A stretch of DNA of 64,000 nucleotides from Carallia brachiata (lineage: Eukaryota > Streptophyta > Magnoliopsida > Malpighiales > Rhizophoraceae): contig JADCRB010000068.1 in assembly GCA_021464245.1 (NCBI GenBank), forward strand, positions 1,935,297-1,999,296, given 5' to 3'. Each line of letters begins with the position of its first letter. The stretch's first letter is position 1. Below, in pieces: positions 24,601 through 38,530 of the stretch. The position numbers and the translations under genes are program-made. A model generated the notes under the pieces. It ran no database searches and had not been told where the DNA came from. It saw only the letters and a program-made list of their open reading frames with translations.

Positions 24601-26703
24601 AGAGCTTAATTCAAAAGAGAGAGTCCTGGTACATATATTAATCATAAACTAATTTAGGCAAAGTTTTAAGTTGTTTAGTGCATTTGGAGTGAATTTAAAT
24701 TACAACTATATAACAGGTCTATCTCGCAATTCTTTCAGTTCTTGGTGTTTCAAATATGTAATCTTCAACCTCAAAATTCAAGCTCGTAAATAGTGAAGTA
24801 TCTTCTTTGAGTCGTGAACGCTTGTCTTACTGCTCAAATACATGCATGAACATTTTTCTTGGCGTGGGTTTCACTTTATCCGGTCAAACATTTACCAAAG
24901 AGGGCGAGAAAAAAAATTGCCTAACATTATTAGCTCACATTTGCCACGCCAAAAAAAATGTTAAAACAGATAACAGAAAAATAAACAACAAAATCATGTT
25001 TCAAAGATGACGTGTCTTCTAGTTACAGGAAGCCGTTGGCCCCTTTAATCATACCTTTTGTTTCATTTTTGCAGATGGACGATGTGAAACGAAGGGGGGA
25101 TATGATCAACGTTCGTACATTGATTTAAGTGACTTTAAATGATGAGAAGTTCAATTCTTTTTTAATAAAATTTTTAATTTAAATTTTATAAATAAAGTAA
25201 ATAAATATTGAGAGAGTTTTACTTTCTTTATCGATCTATCCGACTCAAGTCAAATTAGTTGAAGCTCTAGTAATTTTAGAGCTTCCGAATACTCATAGTC
25301 AAAGAAAAAAAAAAAGAGAGAATACGTGTTTGAGTCTATCTCATGTGGTAGGGTGAAAAAATTAAAAAGGAATATTTTTTTTAATAGTTAAGTTAGACTG
25401 TAAGGAAAGATTATTTTCTTAATAGCAAGTCATGTTAAATGAGAATGTTAAATGAGAATTTATTTTTTAGTGACTAATTAGTTTCGTAAATAATTTCTTT
25501 AAAAAGGATTCAATTAGTGAATGTGTCAGATAGAGAGAGAATGTGAGAAGCCGAGAGAGAAGAGGAGAGGAGAGTTGAGAGAGTTACACTAAGAAATCAA
25601 TGTCTGAGATTAGTTTTTAGTGATATCTTCTACATCTCTTATTGTAATTATCAAATAGTCTATTGGGTGTGAGATGAGTGTAACAAACACAAGATTTTCA
25701 CTTAATATACAGTATATTTTTTATATAATAATGTATAATACCGTAAACATAAATAAGTTACCGAATCACATAAATTTCTATGTACGCATATTTATCTTTA
25801 TTTCTATTGATTTGTGTATATGCGTATTGTAATTAAATCATGTTTCTATTGACAGATGAGATCCAAAAAAAATCCCAACAATACGTAGTAGCGAAGCATT
25901 TTGTAGGATGTGCAAACAAAAATTCCCTGCGTAACTAGTCAAAATTGGCGTTGTATAGTTCCTTTTCGGCCTAAGCAAAAATGAATCTTGATTCTTGAGC
26001 TGCAAAATATGCTATGGTTTATGAGTATCGGATATAATTCGAATGGTTGATCACTTGTGTTTCAACCTCAAGTTTGGAGTTTAGGCACTTACTCTCTCTT
26101 TTCTTAGCATTGAGCTATCAGATGAAAAAAAAAATCCAATTTATTGGGGGAACTCTAGCGGCTGTTAAGCCACCCTCTTTTTATATTCCATATATTGCTT
26201 TCATTCAACGATATATCACAACAAAAGGCCACCAAATTCACAGGATTGATGCACATTTCTCCTGCATGATGTCCATGCTGTCAAATTCATAATTACTTCA
26301 ATAAAAAGACAGCCCACTAGAAGGAACAAAGCGAAAAGCAAGACAGTAGGTTTCTTATGATTTGCGACTAGAAAGAGCAAAATTAATTGAATCACGTTTT
26401 GGTTCTGTTAATTTTTGACGGTATGGGCTTAACTTTTAAGCACCTTTTTGGCAGCATCATACTTTCCTACTAGAATCCTGTTCATTGTGGACTGCTTTCA
26501 GCCAATGTTAATTTGAGCCGCATCTTCACTCTTCCTTTTCCACAAATATTTAGCAAGTAATGATAGGATTAGTCCACTTTACCACGTGCAGATTCTCCTT
26601 ACATAATTAATTAAGGATTAGGTCTCAATTAATTAAGAACAAAGTATGTTTTTAAAATTGACTAATGGAGTTTTAGATTTAAATTTGGGGATGAGAGATT
26701 TAT

Positions 26704-26751
26704 AAGAAATGAAAGAATTTTTTTTTTTTGGTCAAAAGAAATGAAAGAATT
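26704..26751 (-). mobile_element. Micro-retroposition scar, reverse orientation, 16-bp target duplication
   Basis: The sequence aagaaatgaaagaatt occurs at 26704-26719 and 26736-26751. The 16-base insert read on the minus strand is ttgacc followed by A10. Confidence 0.7.
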
Positions 26752-27348
26752 ATTGCACAGTGTGTAGTTTAACAGCTAAAAGAATCTTCTAATAGGCTTA
26801 TGGAGGGAGAGAGAAAAAAAATTGAATCAATAAGCAGAATTTGCACTTCGTTGGTGACATTTGTTTAATTGATTTTTTTTTTTTTAGGTATTCATCAAAA
26901 TGAAAGAAACCGTATTAATTTAAAATAGGGCTCAATCTTAAATTCAAAGTATTAGCAGAGAAAAAGCTGACTTAATTTGTTTCTCTTATTATTGGGGAGT
27001 AGCTCCATCTAAAATCACGCTGAGTTATGTTATAAAATAGAAAAAGATAGGTATATATACTCTCGTATATATATTTGTATACACGTAAATATAATAATTA
27101 TTTTTATACTGCATTAGCCAAAAAAATAAAAAAAATTAATAATTTTATATAATGTCTACATTTTATATTTTAAGATAATACTTATTTATATCTAAATTTT
27201 AATTTAATCAAAAAAATAAAAAATAATTTTTTAAATCCTTGAGATGCTGAAGGTGCACCGAGCAGCCCCCTTACAAGATTATGTGCTTGTTAATTGTGTC
27301 TGGAATCAAAAGTAAAGGGGAGAACAAGAGAGCTAGGCAGCAACCAGG

Positions 27349-27350
<2 letters not shown>

Positions 27351-27401
<51 letters not shown>

Positions 27402-27402
27402 T
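27351..27402. repeat. (AAT)n microsatellite
   Basis: About 52 bases of perfect AAT trinucleotide, 17 units. The Asn and Ile runs in open frames here come from this repeat. Confidence 0.97.
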
Positions 27403-29787
27403 AGGAGAAAAAAATGAAAAAAAACCGGGAGAAGAGATAGCCAGGCAGGACAGAACGAGGAGTTAAGGACAGAAACTTCCAATTCCTTATTCTCACCGGC
27501 TCGGCGGCTCGTCAAATGATGCAGCCGCTACACTGAAAGCAGAGAAGCTCAACTCTTAGCCGATTTGGCTAAGTTGTAATTATGTCTTTGGTCATAAACA
27601 TATTCATCTCTATAAACTTCTTGCCTCTAAAGTTTGAATTGGGTCATTAGTCACAGGGTTTAATTATAAAATTACTTGAATTCTTAATTTTAAGTCTAAG
27701 ATTCAATCTTTAGTTCTTACAAATCAATAAAAATGTTGCTTGGATTGGAAAATTAAGATAAATTCAATAGTGCTTTTAATTTTCTTAACACCATTTGATT
27801 ATAATAAAAAAATTATCAATGATAATGATTTTGTGAACAACAGAAAACTCTTTTTTCTCATACAGTAACGTTTGATCTACATCACCCTGAAAATATATTT
27901 TTAAATCCATCATATTAATATTAAAAATATATCTGTTTATAAAGACGATTACTTTCAACTCACATAAACTAACTTGAGCATACCAAGACAAAGAAATTAA
28001 TAAACTTTGGGGCCTGTCACAATTACCAACTAAATAAAACGGTGAACTGCTGCTAAATTGGAGAGGATGTATGCAACTTGAGCTTATAATTAATAGAGGT
28101 AAGGAGGCAGGGCAAGAGAGGATATTTTTTGGTACATCTTGGCTAATTTATTTTTGTAACATGTGAAAGATCACTGCCTCTAACTCGCTTTCCCATGACC
28201 AATTAATTAACAGATAACAAAAGCAAACAAACGAAAAATGACATTTGAGTAAACATTAATTAACTGACGTGACATATTGATATTTACACAAAAAAGATCA
28301 AAATCATAGACAAAACAATCCATGGAGTAAATTAAAAAAATAATGTGAATCTAATTTAAAAAATTATCTAACTTTGTGCCTCAATTGACGTTTTGTTTTT
28401 TTTTTTGCTTAATACTAACGAAAAAAAGCTATAGCAAATCTAGTCAGCCAGAAGGACCTGTAGACAGTTTACCATAAAAGCCGAGCGATCCGGTCCACAC
28501 TAGCCGAAGGCGTCAACCCCGTTATAGTCCGAACAGTGAGGCGTCCTACGTGTCCAAGTCAAAGGAAACCGAGATCAAAGGCCCAAAGAAGTTGCTGGGC
28601 TACATAAACATGGGTGGGCCCAGGCCTATGAAAAACGTTGACTGAGGCAACCCTTTTTCACAGAGCAAGAGGCGCCGGGCCAATAGGGGCGGTGAATTTC
28701 TGGAACGCGTCAATCTCCCATTTTTGTCATTTTGCAGTCCCACGTTTTTGACAATTAACAAAACAAAATCAAACAACTTTCCAGCCGTTGGGCCCCATTT
28801 GGTCACATGGGCCCCGCTTCTTCCCGTCTCCTCTCCATCCGATCACCGCTTGGGAGGGAGCGGGATCATGATTGATTCACGAGGAGATTCATCTCCTGTG
28901 CTGCTTCTTTTTTAATTAACAAAAATATATATATATATATATCCTCATTGAGCTAAGATATCAGACTTATAAGTTAAAATTGAAATTATTTATTATTATT
29001 TTTATTTAATTTTTCATAATAAAGATTTAATATTAAAATATTATTGAACTCTAATAAATTTTTCCTACGTCTAACATTAATATTAATAAATATGAGATAT
29101 AATATTATACTTTTAATAAATTTTTACTTATTAGAAGTAAGCAAACAGGTAAACAGTAACAAAACTCGAATTTGAATTGTAATTGTAATAGAAAAAACGC
29201 ATTAAATCATTATGAAATTGTCACTTCCAATGATAATCACCTATGCTACTTGAACTAAACATTTGTGAACCTAATACTGAAACAATTTTGAAGAAATTAT
29301 AGCTTCCTATTGTCTTACTACAATTGTTTTCTTTAATCCAATATTTTTCTTCCGTCACACACAACTAATCTGAACATGATATTTTGACTGCAATTTTTTT
29401 TGTTGACAATGTATCCATGTTGCATTTATTACTCTTCTTTCTTGTGAAAATGCAGTTTCAACTTTGACTCGATATTTATTTCGAGCTAATGTTTGGACCC
29501 ACAAATCATAAATAAGAGAAACACAAAAAGATCCCTAAATTTTCTTACAGTGGGATTGTGCACATCCAAGTTTGATTTCTACAAATCCCTTCTCTTTCTC
29601 ACCAATCCAAATCTAAATCTAAAGAGGAAAAAAATATTTAACACAGGAACCACACACTGCTATTACTTACTACACTTTTGGTCTTCTTCTCAAGTCTCAA
29701 CTCCCACTTTTATTGCCGAGTCCATAGCACACCGTTTAAAGACTTACAATCAGATTTTCTCTCTCTCCAGTATTTTTCTCTTGATTT

Positions 29788-32484
29788 ATGGCCAAAGGAA
29801 GAAGTGGAATCTCTATTGATTCAGATCCAATTGGTAGTGGTTTTTTTGTGCTGAAGCCAACTGTGCTCAATTCTTTTCCCTCAGAGGAAACAGACATCAA
29901 AAGAAATAATAGTAACAATAATCCTAACAAGTGGAGACTGAGTGAGTTTGTCATGGATGCCACACCTACCAGGTCTTCGCCTCCACCCCCCACAACTATC
30001 CAATTCCCAGTCAACCTTCACTGCACCCGCGACCACGACCGTCATGATCATCATGATCATGAACGTGATGATGGCGCTTCTCTGTCGTCTGATGACAAAC
30101 GGACGGTCATCGGTGAGATGGACTTCTTCGCTGACAAAAGTCACGACGTTCGTGATGAGCCAAAAAAGACAGACACCGATGATTTGAAAGACTCCAAAAG
30201 TCCTCCCCGGTTGGAGTTAAACGTCAACGTTAGTATCCATATTCTCCATTTGTATGTCATTCATTTTTATGTTCGTGTTTTTTTTTTTTCGAGTTTTCCT
30301 TTGTTATTGACTGGAATTTTGCTGCTTTCTTGTTCTGGGTTTATATAGACCGGCTTGAATCTTCTCACCACGAATACTAGCAGTGACCAATCCATGGTGG
30401 ACGATGGGATTTCCTCGAACATGGAAGATAAGAGAGCTAAAAGTGAGGTAGGCAAAGGCAAAAGGAAAAGAAAAGAAAGATTGAAACTTTATTATATTGT
30501 ATTCCTCTTATCATTTCAGGTATTGATAGTGATGTTACTGTGCCATTGATTTCTCTTTTGCAGATAGCAGTTCTGCAGGCTGAGTTAGAAAGGATGAAAA
30601 TGGAGAATTTGCGCCTAAAGGAGATGCTGAATCAGGTGACTAGCAACTACAACACATTGCAGATGCATTTAGTGACACTTATGCAGGGCCAAAAAGCCTC
30701 TGAGAAGGATAACGAACAGCATGAGGAGAAGAAGAATAGCGGAAATGGAGTGATTCCTCGACAGTTCATGGATCTTGGTCTAGCTGCCGCTGCCGGTGGT
30801 GCCGGTGTCGGTGCCGTTGCTGCTACTGGTGGTGTTGAAAACGATGAGCTCTCTCTATCTTCGTCGGAGGGGAGGAGCCGCGACCGGTCAAGATCGCCAG
30901 GAAATAATGAGGAGAATGTGAATAATAATGAAGAGGGCATGGTGTTTGATCAAGGCAAGAAGGGGTTGGTTAAGGGGTTGATCATCAGAGAGAGGATAGC
31001 CCAGATCAAGGCTCTCAGGGCTGGGGTCCTAGCAAGATTGCCAGATTTAATTCTTCCAAAAATAATGATCAGACGGAGGCTACTATAAGGAAGGCTCGTG
31101 TTTCGGTTAGAGCTCGATCAGAGGCTCCCCTGGTACTATTGGAAATTTGATTAGACTGGGAGTTTTCTTTTTTCAGGCCTACGGGCTAATTTTTGAAATT
31201 TTTCTTGTTGTTGATTAATTGGGGTCTTTTAAAATTTTGCAGATCACTGATGGATGTCAATGGCGAAAGTATGGGCAGAAGATGGCAAAAGGAAATCCAT
31301 GTCCTCGAGCTTATTACCGGTGCACCATGGCTGCTGGTTGCCCCGTTCGAAAACAGGTATTTTTCCCTGTGTATGTTTTTTTTTTTTTTTTCAGGGAATT
31401 ATTGTCATTAGTTATTACTCTTCTTTTTGACCGCTCGAGAAATTATTTTTTCTCCATCTTTTGGTTTTTTTTTTTTGTTTGGTTGAAAACTGAAGAATAT
31501 CTTTTATAATGCATTTTTTTCCCAATATATGTGAGAATACATTGCTTTTCATTTTATAATCGGCTGGACCTCATGTAATTCCAAAACTTGCAACTTGCCA
31601 CCGATCTTAACTAACTAAGTGTAGTCACTGGAAATCCCACTTTGAATTTGGCTTGAGGCTGATGTTGAGGACTATTGGAGTTACTCGTCAATTTCTGATC
31701 GCTCAATTGGTATCAATATCTTTTTCTTCATTGATCTGAAATTTTTGTATTTGGACAGGTGCAAAGATGTGCTGAAGATCGTACAATTCTCATAACAACA
31801 TATGAGGGTAATCACAATCACCCTTTGCCACCAGCCGCTATGGCGATGGCGTCAACCACTTCATCGGCTGCACGAATGTTGCTCTCGGGCTCCATGTCTA
31901 GTGCCGATGGACTGATGAACTCAAATTTCCTCACCAGGACTCTCCTGCCATGCTCTTCTAGCATGGCCACTATATCAGCTTCAGCTCCATTTCCTACTGT
32001 TACATTGGACCTGACCCAGAGCCCGAATCCTCTACAGGTTCAAAGGCAAACACCTCAGTTCCAAGTCCCAATTCCAAACCTGCCTCAGAACTTGGCCAAT
32101 GCCCCAGCTGCAGCATTGCTGCCCCAGATATTTGGGCAGGCACTTTACAACCATTCAAAGTTCTCTGGCCTCCAGATGTCGCAAGATGTGGATCCTAATC
32201 AATTGGGCCACCATTCACAATCTCCGGCTGTGCAGCAGGGGCAGCAGAATTCATTGGCTGACACGGTTACCGCTGCAACTGCTGCCATTGCAGCTGATCC
32301 CAACTTCACCGCAGCTCTGGCTGCAGCAATCACCTCAATAATAGGTGGTGGTCACCCAAATAACAGTGCTAATGCTAATACCGGCCTCACGACCACCAGC
32401 AACAGCAATGGCAACGTAACTACTAGCAACGGCAATAGCAATGGCCACAACAGAATCTCCAATTCAAGTTTTCCAGGGAAATAA
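29788..32484 (+). CDS. WRKY transcription factor, group IIb (WRKY6/31/42 type), frameshift in exon 3
   Basis: A nuclear DNA-binding regulator that recognises W-box (TTGAC) sites; family members act in senescence, phosphate and defence responses. Exons are 29788-30228, 30349-30447, 30564-31132, 31243-31356 and 31759-32484, all GT-AG. Exon 3 opens with a leucine zipper ([20 protein letters not shown]). Exon 4 carries WRKYGQK and the first zinc Cys pair, and exon 5 carries the HNH pair. The intron splits the domain just before VQR, diagnostic of groups IIa and IIb. An Ala-rich C-terminal segment ([19 protein letters not shown]) is typical of IIb. In exon 3 the frame shifts at 30974-30977, in a G run, before the conserved REDSP...GWGP segment. 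As written it stops at 31088, before the WRKY domain. With one more G the exons join in phase to about 649 residues. Confidence 0.93.
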
Positions 32485-35354
32485 AATAAAGGCCTTTTCA
32501 TTTTTCGTTTTCCCTTATTTTGTGGTTGGAAAGAATTTTTTTGTTTCTTTTCTGAAGGACTTTATGCCAAATATATACACGTTCATGACTTCTTTCTTTT
32601 TTAGAATGGACTAGGAATCTAGGATATTATTAATCAAGTATAGTTTTGGTATTCTTTGTTATTTGAATAAGCTGAAGCTCTTTTGAGCTTTTCCCATGTA
32701 ATCAATGCAAAAATAAAAAAGAAAACAAAAATAGAATTTTACGAAAAAAAATAAAGTTTATACTCTATATCATATTTAAGTCTATTTTTACGTGGTCAAA
32801 TGTATCAAAATGAGTCATTATCTTTTAACTTCTGGCCCCAATTTGTCAAGCCTCCTTTGTATGCATCTCTATATAAGCCAAACCCAGAAAGATGGGAACA
32901 AAGAAAGAGATAAAAAGATTAGGGATGCATTGAAATTGAACATATTCTTTCCTGAAGTTACTTGAACCATATGGCACGGTGAAGAAAGAAGTCAAGAAAC
33001 TTGTCTCATATCGGTTGAAAAGGAAGGCACTTCGTTTCCACGTGAAGGAAGAGGAAAGAAAGATTCTTGCTTGTCACACTTGAACTTTGGTTTCTTTTTG
33101 GAATTTTCGGCCACTTGCCGACGAGTGTTCAGCAGGTGCAGAATTGGATGAGGCTTCCTTGACACTATTTATGTCCATTCATCTTCAATCTTTTAGATGT
33201 AAAAAATTAAAGAGACTTTGCTTGTATTCAATTGTGTCAAAATCAGACAACGAATTTTTGTTTGGAGTCTCAAGTTATCAACTACTACTAGTGCTATGAT
33301 AATTTGTAAAACAACAGTTTATGATTTCAATCAAAAAGCAATTTTATGGGATTATGATTTAATCGTTTAATAATTAATGATAAATTTTAATAATGTTTTT
33401 TCCACCTTGGCAACTACCATTTTTTCTTTTTATTTTGTTTGTTCAGATATCTTTAATATTTTGGCAATTTTAATTATGTTTTTGATTTTTTTTTTTTGAG
33501 GGACTTGGCTTGATTATTTACTAGGTTACTTTTTTTTTAAAAAAATCTGAAACCGCTCAGTATCCATTTCATTGAGCTGATTAATCTGAATCAAGTCGGG
33601 TAAGACTCAAAGGACGACAAAGGTTTTCCAATAAGTATTTAACGCTGATACATTTTTAAGACTCGAATTCGAGATTTCTGATTAAACGGTGACAAAATCC
33701 TACCATCAGCATTAGCGCCTACTAGTAATATATATATATATATATATTATTTTTTATTTTTTTTGTTAATATATATATTTTTTATTTGTGGCCAAAACTG
33801 GACTTCTTTGTTTGGGCAGTATGTAAATCTTAAAGCCCAGTGACTAAATAATGGGCTCATAGCTTTTCAGCAGTTTTGGGCAGACACGACATTTCCAGGC
33901 CCAGTGAGCACAGACGGTGGGCAATTCCGCACACGGAGATTTAGCCTAGCACTAGAATAGGTCTGACTGGATTGAACCCCCAGTTCGAATTCAGCCCGCC
34001 CATCAACCCAATCGAAAGGTTAACAACACAAAAGAACAGTGCATCCAAGGACGAACTAGGCTGGCGGGGTGCATTATGGTCCGCTCGCCGTCCCCCATTC
34101 ACGCGCGCAGTCAGTTGAATATCTGTTGAGAGTTGAGACCAGTAGAAAGATCGAGTGGGTCCCGTAACCCAGTCATGCACCTCATTTTACTTGCAAAATT
34201 CGAAAATCACTGGACCGTTGGATACCAAATTTTACTTCCCCGATCAACGGCCATTATCGTAGATGATAACTTTCGGAAACACACAGAACAACATCCCGTT
34301 CTTGCATGTCGGCGGTGTCTTTCATTTTTAAATTTGTTGGGAATAGTTTAGTATTGTTTGAGGAAAATCGAAAAAAGACATGATACGGCGGTTTTGTCAT
34401 AATTTTGGTCGTTTGATTGGAAGTGAGGAAAATCTTTGTGCAATCCAGAATCGGGATTACGGTTGATTCCATTCACTGCCCTAAGGTCTTAGATTTTTTT
34501 TTTTTTTAAGTATATAAATAGCTCTATTGAACATTTAGAGAATGAGAAGTAAATTTAAGTAGAATTTGAACCCCTACTTACTGATTGAAAGACACCCCTT
34601 AACTAATTGAAGAAATGCTCCACCCCTCAAGTTCTTAGAATTTCAGTCTTTTGGCGTTACCATTTGATGACATGGTCAACGGTTGGTGACTTCCAATTTT
34701 CTCCCTTCTTCCCATCAATATTTTAGGCGGTCCGACATGCTGCTTGTTGGGAAATTTGGTGTACATGCTTCTTATTTTGTTTTTGTTTTTTGTTTTTTTT
34801 TTATTTATTAAAATTAGTAGTTCAGTAATAAAAAAAAGAAAAAGTGAATATCAAGTTTAAAGTTTAAACCCCAAATTTAAAAGTTACAAGTATATATTTC
34901 TACCAATTGAATTAAATTCAATACTCATATTTACTTTTTTTCTTACATATTAAAATAACTCTCTCTTTCTTTCTCGTAAATCTCATATTCTTTATTCTAA
35001 AATAAAATATTGAATAAAAATTTAAGTTTTAAAGGCTGAGAATCCCCGGACTATTTTAACCTAAAATGACCTCTAAGCCAAAATTTGTATTATGGGCTTT
35101 CGATTTTTCCACAATGGGTTAGGTACAACACTGTCTGTATTGCTTTCCTCCTTTTGTGTTCTGTTATTCATCCTGCAAGAAGCGATGGGCTCATTAGAAT
35201 TGGGTTGAAAAAGAAGAAATTGGATTAACTCATCAATCGGGCTGCTGGACCAGTTGATGTCAGCATTTAACGGATCTTACTGATTTGGATTTTGAATTTA
35301 GTCGAGCTTTTTTCCCTTATTATATGAGTTGAGATAATCATTAATTTTATTTTT

Positions 35355-35480
35355 TTTTAAATGAATAAAATTAATTTATAATTTAATATTATTTAAATAT
35401 TATTTTTAATTTTTTTATTCAAGTAAACTTAAGTTATTATATAATATAAAATTATGAATAAATTACACTCAACCTTGCAA
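35355..35480. repeat. Dispersed AT-rich repeat, copy 1
   Basis: The core aattaatttataatttaat, followed by attatataatataaaatta, is shared in the same order with 51605-51770 and 56300-56410. It is probably a non-autonomous transposon family; the ends are not defined. Confidence 0.55.
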
Positions 35481-38300
35481 AAAAGAGTTAAAATAAAATT
35501 TATCATTATTTAAACGGTTTCCCTTCTTTCAGTAAAATCTATGGTCAATCTCTATTCTTTAGTCGAGATTACTTGTGCCGCCTTCGCCCACCAAACTGTC
35601 TACTGTGGAACGGAAAGCAACCAACGGAATCATTGCTTCATAATGAGAAAGCTAACTAACCCTAACTAATTCCCAAAGAAAGAAAATTAGCAAAACCAAC
35701 GAGGGTAAGTAAACCGAACATTCAACCGCCATAAAAAAGGGCGATCTGGCTCATTTATGCGTGGCTAACACACTTCCAAACTAAAGTCAAAGAGGTAGCT
35801 TGAGTAATGCTTGAGAAGCGCATCTGCACAATCAAGATTGGCCATTGTCTGTTGTTTCATCCACCCATTGTCTTTTCGCACCATCCCATTCGCTGCTTGC
35901 TCTTTTGAGCTATTGCTGTTATCCAATCTTTAATTTCCATTGGTCAGAGTTAGACCTTGAGCTGCATTAACACAAGTGAAAAAGTTACTACGACAGACTA
36001 ATATAGAATGGGCCACAACCTCGCGATATAAGCTAAAATTTTGCGGCCTGACAGCTGGCTTTTTATTGTTGAAATTAATGGCTTCAAAGACTTCTTTTAT
36101 TTATTTATCATTTAGTTAAAGAGTGTGGTACAGATCGAGACGATCTTGCCCAAAATTTTGTCAAAGGAGTTATTGAATTGTAACAAATTTTTTTATAATC
36201 ATATTAATATTTTTTATAATAAAAAAATAAAATGTACTTCTTTTTTTATTTTACAATTTATCAATGTGATTAAAAAAATAAAAGTATGTTAGAAATTAGA
36301 CACATCCTCTCCTCTAGAAAAAAATTGGGCACAAAACGTCCCGGATCTCTACTTTTTTTCCTTTCGTTAAATCACAATTTCCCTTTGGTACAATTCAACC
36401 ACAGTTTAATGACCAAAGTGCAGCGCTAACTTGGCGATGTGTGCTCTAAACCACCACAAAATGGCCGTTACACTAATTAAGAGTGACCGAGAAGAGAAAT
36501 GTATCCCGGGAGAATCTCCCGGGGAGATTCCATATACCTTTTAATCCCAGCGTCGGTAATGCCCAAGACATTAACGGTGTGGTTTGGAGTGAGAGTATAT
36601 GAAATTTCAATCTCTAAGCATTTAAAGTTAGGTAGTCTGGAAAATGAGTTAATGAACTTGAAAATTGCCGTATTGTAGCATTACAGTAACATCAGCCGCA
36701 AACTTAAAATCCGAAATAATAGGTTCTATATTGGGCATATTGAATTATCGGATCCAACTTGGCGCTTTTTTTTTTTTTTCATTAAAGATTCATTGGACTA
36801 GTAGTTCTACCATTTTTATACATTTCACGCTCCATAATTACTAGTTATAATTTAGTAACTACCAAACTTAAAGTTCATGAATGAGATTTAAAATTCTAAC
36901 CTCATATATTACTCGTAAAAAATACTCCCCCCCTCCAATCCAACTACACAACAAAAAAAAATAAATTATACCTCCTTCTCAAGATTAGAAGTGTAACTTC
37001 TAATTATTAGATGTCCCTTGAAGGAACCTCTTTTTGTTAACCAAGGAAATCCAAAGTGGACAATTGTATATGCACTACTACCATTATCATTCCGGGGAAG
37101 CGCATTTCATACTGCATACGTGTTACCTGCATCTATAATGATTGAAAAAAGCAATGTAAATTTTAATTATCAAATTGACAAAATTTTATGTTTGGTAGGG
37201 GTTCTAGAAGAACTATAATGTGTACTAATTGATACCTAAAAAATGGAGTGTACACCTGTTCAATGTTCTTTAGTTGCAATCGACGAGGAGCCAATGACAA
37301 ATTAGTGAGTTACTTTGAGGTCCAACTCAGCTTCCCTTCAAGACGGAAAGTCAAAGCAACCACCCACGGAACTTTCCATCCGTTAACTAATTGAAGTGTT
37401 TGTTAGCAAGCTTATCGTGTGAAAGAGAAAGCAAAACAACACCCGTTCCATAGGAGAAATGAAAACCCCAAAAAATTAAACAAATAAATAAATAAGAGAG
37501 AAAATATTAACGAAATACCATCCAATGAGTAGAAGTATGTAAGACTTCAATTATCAAGAACACGAAAGGGTCTGACCATCAAGACGTAGTCTCTATATCC
37601 TTACAAAAATGCGATCAATTTTATTTTTTTACATCATGTCTTTGTTTTATCTATTTTCTGCACCTCTCTAATTTTTTTTTTTATCCACAAAAAGGTATGT
37701 GCAAATAGACTAGCCATTGGATTAGGACCACTATCATTTGTCTGGCCCCATTTAATATGCTTTGCTTAGGATATCTACCAAGTCACCTATCAATAATCAC
37801 AAGGTCGCTAGCACATATGCTGAGCTAGTTCCACTAGGTCCAAGCAATTCTTCTTTTTCTGACCCATTTTAACTGTCCATTCAATTCAAGCAAGGTATCT
37901 CATTCTTCAATTCAGGTAGAGAACTAAAAGACTGGTTACGTTACGCAGATGTTTTTGATAGAAACTTTGTCGTCTAATGGGCAAGAATGATGTATTCGAA
38001 GGCTGTTGACGCAGGATGAGTAGCCGATTCGAGTTCAGTTTGAAAATTCTCGGGCGTGAGCTTAAGCTTTGGGTTTGTAGAATCAGGTTGGGAGCAAACT
38101 TTAGGCCTACTAAAAGTTTCGCGTCTAGTTGGAGCCAACTAAGCCTACTCTTAGCAATCCTGGGTCCAAACTAATTACATTTAATATTTATATAAAAATA
38201 TATTTATATAAAAATTATTGGATCTCTCAAGTTTTATTCAGATCATTTGGATTTTTAGTGTATATTCATGTGATGTTGTTTAAATTTATAAGATTACACA

Positions 38301-38350
38301 ATATATTCGCATAAATTTTTTTTTTTGATGAAATATATTTGCATAAATTT
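38301..38350 (-). mobile_element. Micro-retroposition scar, reverse orientation, 18-bp target duplication
   Basis: Copies atatattcgcataaattt (38301-38318) and atatatttgcataaattt (38333-38350) differ at one base. The 14-base insert read on the minus strand is ttcatc followed by A8. Confidence 0.55.
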
Positions 38351-38530
38351 TAAGTATTTAATTTTTATTATTGTGCATATTATGCACATTTTTTTTCTAT
38401 AATTAGCAAACCATTAGGTTGTACTTGGGCTTAGGATCTAGGTTTGACCACGGGCGAGGACATAGGCCTTATTTTTGGCATGGTCCACTCCTTGCTCTCA
38501 ATACAGTACAAGGTTGTGTTCTAACTCCGG

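Larger units (their letters stand above)
19258..29787. other. Intergenic spacer with transposon debris, no host gene recognised
   Basis: Apart from the separately listed LINE remnant, homopolymer runs, (AAT)n repeat and micro-retroposition scars, I see no supported gene. Open frames at 20335-20628, 22192-22452, 22635-23063 and 28600-28806 show no known domain and no convincing splice structure. A 22-base direct repeat containing GGTCGACC occurs at 23447-23468 and 23535-23556. Confidence 0.6.

Noticed and set aside
33960..34020. GTTCGAATTC resembling a tRNA T-loop
   Set aside because: No acceptor stem, D-arm or anticodon arm can be built around it; similar motifs at 20110, 38030 and 51275 also fail.
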